Below, in pieces: positions 30,486 to 40,474 of a stretch of 45,485 nucleotides of DNA. This stretch comes from Symbiodinium natans (Eukaryota > Sar > Dinophyceae > Suessiales > Symbiodiniaceae). The position numbers were made by a program, and so were the translations under genes. Every line of letters begins with the position of its first letter. Position 1 is the first letter of the stretch. The notes beneath the pieces were generated by a model, which was given only the letters and a program-made list of their open reading frames with translations, had not been told where the DNA came from and searched no databases. Location of the stretch: NCBI GenBank assembly GCA_905221605.1, contig CAJNDS010002283.1:2501-47985 (forward strand). Reading direction: 5' to 3'.

Positions 30486-30535
30486 TGTGTCTTTGTGTCT
30501 GTGTGTGTCTGTGTGTGTCTGTAGTCTGTGTCTGT

Positions 30536-30629
<94 letters not shown>

Positions 30630-30756
30630 TGTGTGTGTGTGTGTGTGTGTGCGTGGCTGTGTGTGTGCGTGGCTGTGTGTGTGCGTGGCTGTGTGTGGGT
30701 GTGTGTGGGTGTGTGTGGGTGTGTGTGGGTGTGTGTGGGTGTGTGTGGGTGTGTGT

Positions 30757-30787
<31 letters not shown>

Positions 30788-31066
30788 GTGGTGGTGGTGT
30801 TGAGGGTGGTGTGTTGTGTGTGTGTGTTGTGGTGTGTGGTGTGGTGCTGTGTGTGGCTGTGTGTGGCTGTGTGTGTGTTTGGCTGTGGTGTGTGTGTGGC
30901 TGTGTGGTGTGGCGGGGCTGGTGGGGGTGTCTTGTGTGTGTGTGTGTGTGTGGGTGTGTGTGTGCGTTGGCTGTGTGTGTGTGGGTGTGGTGTGTGTGTG
31001 TTGCTGTGTGTGTTTGATGGGCCGTGATTGTGTGTGGGCTGGTGTTGTGCGTGGCTGTGTTGGTGG

Positions 31067-31103
<37 letters not shown>

Positions 31104-31180
31104 GCTGTGTGTGTGTGTGTGTGTGTGGCTGTGTGTGTGCGTGGCTGTGTGGGTGGCTGTGTGTGTGGCTGGGTGGGTGA
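30486..31180. repeat. (GT)n and TGTGTGGGTG / GTGGCTGT tracts
   Basis: Long pure (GT)n near 30538-30650, then GTGGGT and GCGTGGCT higher-order units. Confidence 0.97.
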
Positions 31181-31309
31181 GGGGCTGAGGATTTGTTGTT
31201 GTTGGCTGGGCTTTTATGCTTTGTACGGTTTGCTTCAGGCTTCATCGGCTTCCTATGGGCAACGGGGAAGTGGGACCGCGAATGGCCACAGGCCTCGTGG
31301 AGCCGCACC

Positions 31310-31383
31310 TCGAACGTGTGGTCATGCCCCGAGGCGAGGGCGAGGGCGATCAGCACCAGATGGCGTGAAAGAAGACCGGACAT
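31310..31383 (-). CDS. Candidate signal-peptide-bearing first exon
   Basis: ATG at 31383 reads MSGLLSRHLVLIALALASGH, then DHTFE before a GTGCGG donor option. The hydrophobic core and small residues at the end suggest a secretory leader. The following GT-repeat frame (His/Thr) is not credible coding. Family unknown. HTFEV followed by Cys faintly recalls p24/GOLD proteins, but this is not supported further. Confidence 0.35.
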
Positions 31384-31562
31384 GGGTCAGGGGCTGGTGA
31401 CATTAAAACGCGGTTCGGTCTCTTGAGCACGCAAGAAGCCGCACAAGTCGGTTACACATTGGGGCAAAACTGCTCGGGGAAAAACCAGGCACTGCAAGGC
31501 TAGCAAGGTCACCAGAACAATACAATACCGGCGCACATGGTGCCTACATGAGCCTACAATCC

Positions 31563-31638
31563 AAACCCTAAACCCTAAACCCTAAACTCTGAACTCTAAA
31601 CCCTAAACCCTAAACCCTAAACCCTACACCCTAAACCC
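31563..31638. repeat. CCCTAAA array
   Basis: About ten units. The minus strand downstream at 31720-31770 reads VIGAVWVTVAAEEFS then stop, a possible tiny terminal exon. Confidence 0.95.
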
Positions 31639-31835
31639 TTACAGATACATGGAGCCACTGAAAGCACATCCAGCATCCTTCAGCTCCATAGATCGTTAGG
31701 CGGATCATGCCCATGTCATGAAAACTCTTCGGCTGCCACCGTCACCCAAACGGCGCCAATCACCTAAACCCTAAAAGCCCTCCTAAACCTAAACCCTGAA
31801 CCCGAAACCCTAAACCCTAAACCCTAAACCGCTGT

Positions 31836-32190
31836 TCAGGCACATTTGGTTCCTTGTCCCTGAACCTCCTGAACCCGTCAGGCAGGGCCTCCCAGGCGGC
31901 CAGGCACAGCGGGCCCTTTCTCACCGCGATAGCGCAGGCTCCAGCAGCGGAGGAGGAGCGAGGTGTGCGAAGAGGGGCCAGCAGCACGTCGCCCGAGCGC
32001 GCCGAGCGCGCTGCGCCTCAGCAGCATCGGCCATGCGCCATGCGATGCGAGGCTAAGGCTAAGGCTTTATAGGGCGCTTCCAGCTTTGAAGGGGCCTGGA
32101 GGTCCGTTGCCCACTGATAGGCAGCGATGGAGGGCAGCAGGATCAGGATGGAAAGCCAGACCAGCCAGGAGAGGCCTCAGCATGTCGAAG
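31836..32190 (-). CDS. Possible membrane-protein exons, unidentified
   Basis: Two frames look coding on the minus strand: LSWLVWLSILILLPSIAAYQ (a membrane-span-like segment, near 32165-32050), and KGPLCLAAWEALPDGFRRFR near 31910-31850, which ends at CAGCG|GTTTAGGG. The joins are unresolved, and a plus-strand frame overlaps. No family recognised. Confidence 0.33.
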
Positions 32191-32194
32191 CTCC

Positions 32195-32275
32195 AAACCC
32201 TAAAACCCTAAAACCCTAAAACCCTAAACCCTAAACCCTAAACCCTAAACCCTATAACCCTAAACCCTAAACCCT
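32195..32275. repeat. CCCTAAA array
   Basis: Eleven units, three with an extra A. Confidence 0.96.
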
Positions 32276-32429
32276 GCTGCTCTGAAAAGCGCTGAAACCA
32301 TGAGAAGCCTAAGGAGGGCGCTTGTCGGCCCGAGCAGGGGCCAGTCCACATAGGCGAACAGGACAGTAGACACCTGTCTCTCGGGATTTGCCCCCCTTCT
32401 TCTGCAAAGCTTACTCTTCCCTGCCACCA

Positions 32430-32510
32430 GGGTTTAGGGTTTAGGGTTTAGGGTTTAGGGTTTAGGGTTTAGGGTTTAGGGTTTAGGGTTTAGGGTTTAG
32501 GGTTTAGGGT
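32430..32510. repeat. TTTAGGG array
   Basis: Eleven perfect units, just 3' of the stop of the next gene. Confidence 0.97.
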
Positions 32511-32523
32511 TACCAGCCCTAGG

Positions 32524-33283
32524 TCACATCGCCCACGACCGAGCTGCAGGGAACACCGCCTTCAGGGCCACGTTGGTGGCGAGGGCGCCGGACTGCTTCA
32601 CGGCCAGAAGGATGCTCAAGTTCCAGAGGACGTTGAGCACCACGAAGATGGCCACACCTTCAGTCACACCCCCCCAGACCTTGCCGACCTCGCGAACCCT
32701 AAACCCGAAACCCTAAACCCTAAACCCTAAACCCTGCGCCTGATTTCATATGCAGGGGGGAGAGAACGCAACATGCAGCCCATGGCACAGCGTCCTGCAA
32801 GCTCACCGTGGTTGGAGTCCGGGCCGCAACTGCCACCAAAGACGCAGGCAAAGGCCTCCCTGGAGAAGGCCACGATGCCTCGCAAGCAACGGCGGCGCGA
32901 AGAAAGCAAACCGCAGACACATGGCTCCTTCAAACCCTAAACCCTAAACCCTAAACCCTAAACCCTAAACCCTAAACCCTAAACCCTCCAGGGCATGTGG
33001 GGGGTCCTTCGCCATGGGTCTGCTTCAGAAGCTCGTTCAGCGGTAGCAGCAGAACCGTCAGAGGAAGCCTTGGTGTCTGAAAGGTTCGGCAATGACGGCT
33101 CTTGGGATCTTCCCCCCTTTTTCGAACAGTCCTTAGTAGGGATTATAGTGCCCGCCCTATTATTATCCCCATTAAGGAGCAGTAGAAGAGGGAACATCCC
33201 AAATCATTGGCTCGCCATCAGTTCTTGGCTCGCCATCAGTTGGATTAGCTCCCCGGCCTTCGGTTTGTACACAAACAGCCAGG
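32524..33283 (-). CDS. Multi-exon membrane protein, 3' part, with telomere-repeat micro-introns
   Basis: The last exon (32688-32524, stop at 32524) reads VWGGVTEGVAIFVVLNVLWN and continues SILLAVKQSGALATNVALKA, giving transporter-like hydrophobic segments. The exon before it (32927-32733, 65 codons) reads EPCVCGLLSSRRRCLRGIVA and ends PPAYEIRRR. The one before that (up to about 33110, ending 32985) reads SLPNLSDTKASSDGSAATAE and ends PHMPWR. All three meet in phase 0. The introns are 44 nt (32732-32689) and 57 nt (32984-32928), begin GTTTAGGG and are almost pure repeat. A further exon may start at 33283 (WLFVYKPKAGELIQ). I do not recognise the family, though the last exon recalls drug/metabolite-type transporters. 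Confidence 0.5.
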
Positions 33284-33464
33284 CTGGAGACCCCAAACCC
33301 TAAACCCTAAACCCTAAACCCTAAACCCTAAACCCTAAACCCTAAACCCTAAACCTCTTACATATAATCATCTAAACCTTAAGGGTGTTCGTGGGCAAGG
33401 TCCAGTTTTTTCGTGGGCGAGGTCCACTTTTAGTGGGCAAGGGCCTCAGGGCCTGAAGCTTAGG

Positions 33465-33769
33465 GTTTCAAGGCTTCAAGCCTGGGGTTTAGGGTTTCGG
33501 CCTCAGGGTCTGGGGTTCAGGGTTTCAGGGTTTCAGGGCCTGGTGTTTTGGGTTTCAGGGTTTCAGGGCCTCAAGGCCTGAGGTTTAAGGTTTCAGGGCC
33601 TCAAGGCCTGGGGTTTCAGGGCCTCCAGGCCTCGGGGTTTAGGGTTTCTGGGCGTCAGGGCCTGAGGTTTAGGGTTGCAGGGCCTCAGGGCCTGGGGTTC
33701 AGGGTTTCAGGGCGTAAAGGGTTCATGAACCCTAAACCCTAAACCCTAAACCCTAAACCCTAAACCCTT
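33465..33769. repeat. TTTAGGG array merging with GGCCTCAAGGCCTG repeats
   Basis: About twelve units of a 20-30 bp pattern (GGTTTCAGGGCCTCAAGGCC) inside a TTTAGGG-like frame, ending in perfect CCCTAAA units at 33728-33769. The orientation switches at GTTCATGAACCC, a small palindrome. Confidence 0.92.
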
Positions 33770-33774
33770 TTTGT

Positions 33775-35830
33775 TGTTGAAAGTTATGGGATTCTCCTTG
33801 GGCCGGTGGGTTTTTTCCTGTCGCTTGAAAAACTGCTTGACCAGCGCAAGCTTGTACCTGAGCTGCTGAACCCTAAACCCTAAACCCCAAACCCTAAACC
33901 CTAAACCCTAAACCCTAAACCAAGGAGCTGGAAGACTGCCAGGTGGGCGTTCATCACGAAGATGTTCAGGCCGCTTCGGCCGCTTCCAGCTTCACTGCTT
34001 GCAGCTTCGCCAGGATGAGAAACTTCCTGCCAGGCCTGGCAGTCGTTGGGCTTTAGGAGGGTTTTAGGGTTTAGGGTTTAGGGTTTCGGGTTTAGGGTTT
34101 GGGGTTTGGGGTTTTAGGGTTTAGGGCTTTTAGGGTCTCTGGGCGTCTTTTTTTTGCTTTTTGATGTTTAGGGCTTCCCCAGGCTCAAGGAAGCAAAGCC
34201 TAGACTGTGGGGCTCAACGCTTGTGCACTTTCCACATCCCAATAAGTCAGAGACAGAAGCATACACAAGCCACAAGCCAACAAACCAATAGCGAGCACTG
34301 ATGCCATGGCAACTATTTGATGATGAGTGTCATTCTAGTCGTGGTGCTGGTAGTGCTGGTGGTGCTGGTGGTGGTGCTGGTGGTGCCGGTGGTGGTGGTG
34401 GTGCTGGTGGGGGTGATGGTGCTGGTGCTGCTGCTGGTGCTGCTGGAGGTGGTCATCATGACATGGCTGTAGGAATCTGGGCTTGTTCGAAGTTCATTCC
34501 TGGAGTCTTCCTCATGTTTTATGGCTATCTGAAGGGATGAGATATTGAAACCTGATTGACCCTGCATGCCATACGCGAAGAAGTGGGGCAAGCGACCCTA
34601 AACCCTGAACCCTAAACCCTAAGCCCTTGCAATGGCTATGGTGAGGCAGCAAACGGACACCCTAAACCCTAAACCCTAAACCCTAAACCCTCAACCCCAC
34701 CTTGAAGCGCTTGAACATGAGCTCCTTGATCACAAAGGAGACCTCAGAAAGGCCACTTACTTGGAGGTTCCTGGGTTATCACCACAGCTATAAGTCTACT
34801 TATAACCTACTTAGGGGGACTCAGGGGCTCGTACCATACAGTCATACTTAGGGTTCGAAGCGCTAAACTCCGCTAAACCCTAAAAAGGGCTCAGAAGGGA
34901 GCCCTTCTACCCCCTGTTATACAATCTAAGTGGCCGTACTTCTTCGTTAGGGTTACAGGCACCCCGAACCTCCAAAGTCGAGCTGAGCAAAACCTTGCCG
35001 AGCGACGGCGTAGAAGAAGCAGCTGCCTGGAGGCAGTGTCGGGTGCCAGCAGGTGCCTACACCCTAAACCCGAAACCCCAAATCCTAAACCCTAAAACCC
35101 GAAACCCTAAACCCTAATTCCTAGCCCTAAACCCTAAACCCTAAACCCGAAACCCTAAACCCTAAACCCTAAACCCTAAGCTGCGTCGCAGTCCCAGCCT
35201 GCCGCAATGATGGCGAACGCGGGCTGGGTGTTTGTGGTCTGGCCCTCCAGCGACGGGAGGAAGCCCACGACCTGGCTTCTGGAGGACATTTTGTTACCCC
35301 CTAAACCCTAAACCCTAAACCCTAAACCCTAAACCCCAAACCCCAAACCCTAAACCCTAAACCCTAAATGCTCTTCTTCCACATCGAGGCAAGTCCGAGC
35401 GGCCACGGCCGAAAGCACCTGGCACTGCGAGAGGTCTGAAGCATTCTGAGGCCCTTTTTAGGGTTTAGGGTTTAGGGTTAAGGGTTAAGGGGTTGGGGTT
35501 TGGGTTTAGGGTTTAGGGTTTAGGGTTTAGGGTTTAGGGTTTAGGGTTTAGGGTTTTAGGGTTGAGGGTTGAGGGTTGAGGGTTTTGAGTTTGAGGTTCC
35601 AGAAAGCAAGCGAGGCACCGCCAAAAGAGCCAAGCACTGCATCAGAGAGTAGCGCTCTTGAAAGACACACCTTGCAAGGCAGCTTAAACCCTAAACCCTA
35701 AACCCCAATCCCTAAACCCTCAGTCGTGTCTGAGGAGAAGACAGTGAGAGGATGGCGATAAAGATCGAGATGAAGGAGTTCGAGAGGCTCATGAGCGGGC
35801 CACTTACCTGCACCATTCTTGGGGTACTAT
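33775..35830 (-). CDS. Run of probable small exons (one or more unidentified genes)
   Basis: Between the arrays the minus strand has protein-like open segments: 35820-35725 (GPLMSLSNSFISIFIAILSL), 35690-35600 (VCLSRALLSDAVLGSFGGAS), 35460-35370 (NASDLSQCQVLSAVAARTCL), 35290-35182 (SRSQVVGFLPSLEGQTTNTQ), 34765-34705 (GLSEVSFVIKELMFKRFK, donor AAG|GTGGGG), 34033-33921 (SGLNIFVMNAHLAVFQLL, donor TTG|GTTTAGGG) and 33870-33770 (QLRYKLALVKQFFKRQEKTH, donor AAAAAGG|GTTTAGGG). They could be upstream exons of the gene ending at 32524, or of more than one gene. Joins are not proven and no family is recognised. Confidence 0.42.
34334..34455. repeat. GGTGCTGGT triplet-rich minisatellite
   Basis: Degenerate GGTGCTGGTGGT repeats. 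ORFs here (Gly/Ala on plus, Thr/Ser on minus) follow composition. Confidence 0.85.
35061..35180. repeat. CCCTAAA array
   Basis: About sixteen units with CCCGAAA and CCTAATT variants. Confidence 0.96.
35302..35368. repeat. CCCTAAA array
   Basis: Nine to ten units. Confidence 0.96.
35457..35590. repeat. TTTAGGG/GTTGAGG array
   Basis: About eighteen units, ending with GGTTGAG and GTTTTGAG. Confidence 0.96.
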
Positions 35831-35869
35831 CTGAAAAATGGACTTTTGTTCCTTATTGGGTTTAAGTAT

Positions 35870-36477
35870 TCATAAAACTGTGAAATGATGTTCAACAATG
35901 ACCCAGCTACATGGTCTGTGCAGATGGCATGGATGCCATCGCCCAGGGCATCCCCTCGGGCCATCCCACCATGCGGGGGTGTGACGAACATAAGGGGACC
36001 CCCAATAGAGACCCCCCAAAGAGTAGGACTCCCCTATAATAAGGACCCCAACTCCAATATAGACCCCCAAAGAATGAGATTCCCCTATCATAATAATCAT
36101 AATGATAATAATAAGGGACCCCAAATAAGGTACCCCTAGTTTCAAAAACCGCCACATGGTCTCACTCTCCTTGCTGCTCCTCTCTTGTGCACAGAGGCCT
36201 CCCTTGTCTCTCAATGCTCCGAGACTCTCTCCTGGCTCTTCCGTGCTGTTCAGTTCCCGCTCCCCTGGTTTTCCCGCCACATACTGCAACAAATACAGCA
36301 GACAAGCAACAGCTGCAAGAACATGGCTCACTCCGCCCAGGCTTAGCTTCTGGCCCAGTGCAGAAGCTGCGAAGAAAGCCAAACCCGGGGCGCCGGATCC
36401 ATGCCGCTGCCACACAAAGCGGAACTGCTCCGGCGGGACGGCGCCAACCAGCAGCAGGAGTCCCAGAATCGACCTAC
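35870..36477 (-). CDS. C-terminal part of an unidentified membrane protein
   Basis: After acceptor GGCTGTAG the minus strand reads SILGLLLLVGAVPPEQFRFV, then LAFFAASALGQKLSLGG and VSHVLAAVACLLYLLQYVAG, about three hydrophobic segments. A hydrophilic tail follows with ELNSTEEPGES and SKESET. The frame meets a palindromic element at 36155. Two continuations keep it open: removal of 35971-36155, giving TMVGWPEGMPWA with stop at about 35907, or a GT-AG intron to the acceptor CCCGAG, giving a tail that ends at 35870. Upstream exons lie beyond the TAG microsatellite and were not found. Confidence 0.42.
35971..36155. mobile_element. Palindromic intron-like element, longest copy (185 bp)
   Basis: Plus strand ATGCGGGGGTGTGACGAACA to AGTTTCAAAAACCGCCAC. 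The internal block CCAATATAGACCCCCAAAGA..AGGACTCCCCTATAATA is duplicated and has an inserted AATAATCATAATGATAATA. CATG flanks both sides. Confidence 0.75.
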
Positions 36478-36516
36478 AGCCGCATAATGTTAGTGGTAAT
36501 CGTGGTCGAGTAAGGC

Positions 36517-36518
36517 AT

Positions 36519-36573
<55 letters not shown>

Positions 36574-36622
36574 CAGTAGTAGTAGGAGTAGGAGTAGGAG
36601 TAGTAGTAGTAGTAGTAGTAGC

Positions 36623-36663
<41 letters not shown>

Positions 36664-36707
36664 GAGGAGGAGTAGTAGTCGTAGTCGTAGTAGTCGTAGT
36701 AAAGAAG

Positions 36708-36750
<43 letters not shown>
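36517..36750. repeat. (TAG)n microsatellite
   Basis: AGT/TAG triplets with GGA, GCA and TCG interruptions. Confidence 0.97.
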
Positions 36751-36751
<1 letters not shown>

Positions 36752-36923
36752 CGCGCTGGTTACGTACGCGACGGTGTGTTGGTTGCGCAGGAGTGGGAGG
36801 AAAAGCATGCGTTTTACAGCGTTTTACAGTGTTTTCAGCTAATGGCAGGTGATTGGCAGAGTTCCTCTTATCTTGTTTTTTTTTGACATGGAAGACACTG
36901 AGCGGAGTTCAGTGCTGGGCTCA

Positions 36924-37345
36924 AGCGGACATGGATGCTCTGGTAACACGGACGCTATCATCGTGCGGACATAAATGCTCTGGTAGCAGGGACGTTATCG
37001 TCGTGCGGACATGGATGCTCTGGCCATTCGCACGCCGTGAAGCCACGAAGTGTGGCAAATACCGATGTTTTTGCATGGAGGTTATCATCGTGCGGACATG
37101 GATGCTCTGGCCATGCGCACGCAGTGGTCACACAAACGTTATCATCGCGCGGACATGGATGTTCTGGTAACACGGACGTTATCCTCGTGCGGACATGGAT
37201 GCTCTGGTAACACGGACGTTACCAGTAATCATCGTGTCAACATGGATGCGCTGGTAACACGGACGCTATCATCGTGCGGACATGGATGCTCTGGCCATTC
37301 GCACGCAAAGAAGCCACGAAGTGTCGTAAATACCGATGTTTCAGT
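36924..37345. repeat. Minisatellite, about 40-bp unit
   Basis: The unit GCGGACATGGATGCTCTGGT plus AACACGGACGTTATCATCGT recurs about eight times. Two copies are interrupted by a TTCGCACGC..AAGCCACGAAGTGT insert that itself recurs (37026 and 37295). Confidence 0.9.
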
Positions 37346-37502
37346 TTAACAGCCCCAAACCCAAACTGGCAAGGCGTACGGTGCAAGTACATGTAGCAAG
37401 AAGAAAAGAGGAAGGGGCACTGGAGTCTGGAATGTGCGGGAAACCTAGGTTTTAACACTAGGAATCCAACGAAAATGCACCGTCGCGAATGGTACCGACA
37501 CC

Positions 37503-38165
<663 letters not shown>

Positions 38166-38623
38166 GTACTTCGTAGAAATACTTGTATTGATAATACTAA
38201 TCATTGAAAATACGTATAGACAAGAAAAACACGAAAACAATGATTGCACATTGAGAAGGAAGACATAACGGTCATAATCATATCCATGATCATAGTATTT
38301 ACATCAATAAACTAGAGTGAAACGCGCGGTAGAAGGTACGAGCAATAGTGAGTACCCTTTTCAAGCAGGACACCAGTACAGCGGAAGGTACGCGATCTGC
38401 ACGGCCAATGTCAGCACATAGCTGTAACCTGCTGGCTGCGCGTCAACAAGTCCAGGTTTGCGATTACAGCCTGTCTTTGGGTGTTGTGTTGCTGCGCCTG
38501 TTTCTGGCTTCTAGCCGCGATTTAGGCGGCGCCCCAAACGGAAGATCTAGTCAATGCATGAAGCTTTGAGGGCGTGGATAGCTGGACACAGGGATCAGGG
38601 TCCAGGGTTCGGTGTCCCAGGGA
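38166..38623. other. Spacer
   Basis: Unique AT-rich then mixed DNA. A short GGGATCAGGGTTCAGG-like tandem lies at 38590-38640. No gene is recognised. Confidence 0.4.
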
Positions 38624-39439
<816 letters not shown>

Positions 39440-39639
39440 ACAGACACAAGTGCAACATACAGGTAGCGCATGCTACGCGCGGAGCGACGCACTGCCCACT
39501 GATGGACTGGCATCTACCCTGCTACCGGGCGAGGAGAAGAGTTGAGTTTAAAATCTAACAACCCCACACCGAAGGTGGGGAACTATACAATAGAATATAA
39601 TATAATATAACATAATGTAATATAATATGATATGTTCTG

Positions 39640-39798
39640 AAGTGGAAGCGTTTCTTGCCAGGACACCTCCAAGGTTCGCGCGCTCCCAGGTTGCGAAGCC
39701 ATCCAGGCGAGGCGCTCAGGTCCAGGGCATTGCGCCGCGCGATCGGCTTGGACGAGTGTTGACAGAATACAGGGCACTGGTAGCTGGGAGGTCACAAG
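39640..39798 (-). CDS. Possible exon, unidentified
   Basis: The minus strand from the array at 39800 reads TSQLPVPCILSTLVQADRAA and later WQETLPLQNIS before AT-rich DNA. Coding-like, no known motif. Confidence 0.25.
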
Positions 39799-39852
39799 AC
39801 CCTAAACCCTAGACCCTAAACCCTAAAGCCCCCCACCCTGACAGGTGCTGAC

Positions 39853-40131
39853 TCAGCATACACAACATTTCCTAAGTCGCCAACGGGATGCTGCGGCAAA
39901 CGCACTGTACACCTTTGGCTGATATCCCAGGCCTAGGGACGAGGAAGCTTTGCGTGCTGTGATGGCAACAGGGATTCTGCGCAGAAGGTCTTCAGGGTCC
40001 TCCACCTGGTCGTGCAAACACGCCAACATGCGAACACCACAGGAACCGTGAACACTTCCACGAGCACCTGCGACTGCGAACATGGGAACACCCGAAATCC
40101 CGCGCGCTCGTGCAAACAGCCAGACGAACTC
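39853..40131 (-). CDS. Probable terminal exon of an unidentified protein
   Basis: Acceptor ATGTTTCAG|GAG opens 92 codons to a stop: EFVWLFARARGISGVPMFAV, AGARGSVHGSCGVRMLACLH and DQVEDPEDLLRRIPVAITAR. Mixed hydrophobic and charged composition without low complexity suggests real coding. No family recognised, and upstream exons were not found before the next gene at 40475. Confidence 0.42.
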   Translation of the reverse strand, partial: EFVWLFARARGISGVPMFAVAGARGSVHGSCGVRMLACLHDQVEDPEDLLRRIPVAITARKASSSLGLGYQPKVYSAFAAASRWRLRKCCVC

Positions 40132-40474
40132 CTGAAACATGAAGGAACTTTCCTCGGGGTGCACAGGAAAGCACACTGTAAGGTGTAGGGTGCGGGGCTT
40201 GCGTGGTCTTCTCAGGCAGCTTCAGGACCTGGAGTCTAGAGCAGCATGTTTGTTCTCACGTTTAAGGTGCAAGCAATCAAATCATCGCTCGCTACGAGCG
40301 CTTAGAACTCTCCTGTCTTTTGCTGTGCCTAACGCTAGTACTGTCTTGACTGCAATGGTAGGAGTAAAAGCCTCTGCCAAGGGCTACCAAGGCTTTGGAC
40401 TATGTTAACTCTCTCGCCTCCTCCCCTATACGCCCCCCCCTCGCTCTCTTTGCACCTCGCGATGCTTCGCTTCG

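Noticed and set aside
30080-31383. ORFs of 300-425 codons rich in Val/Cys or His/Thr
   Set aside because: They are produced by (GT)n repeats and read through the 100-N gap.
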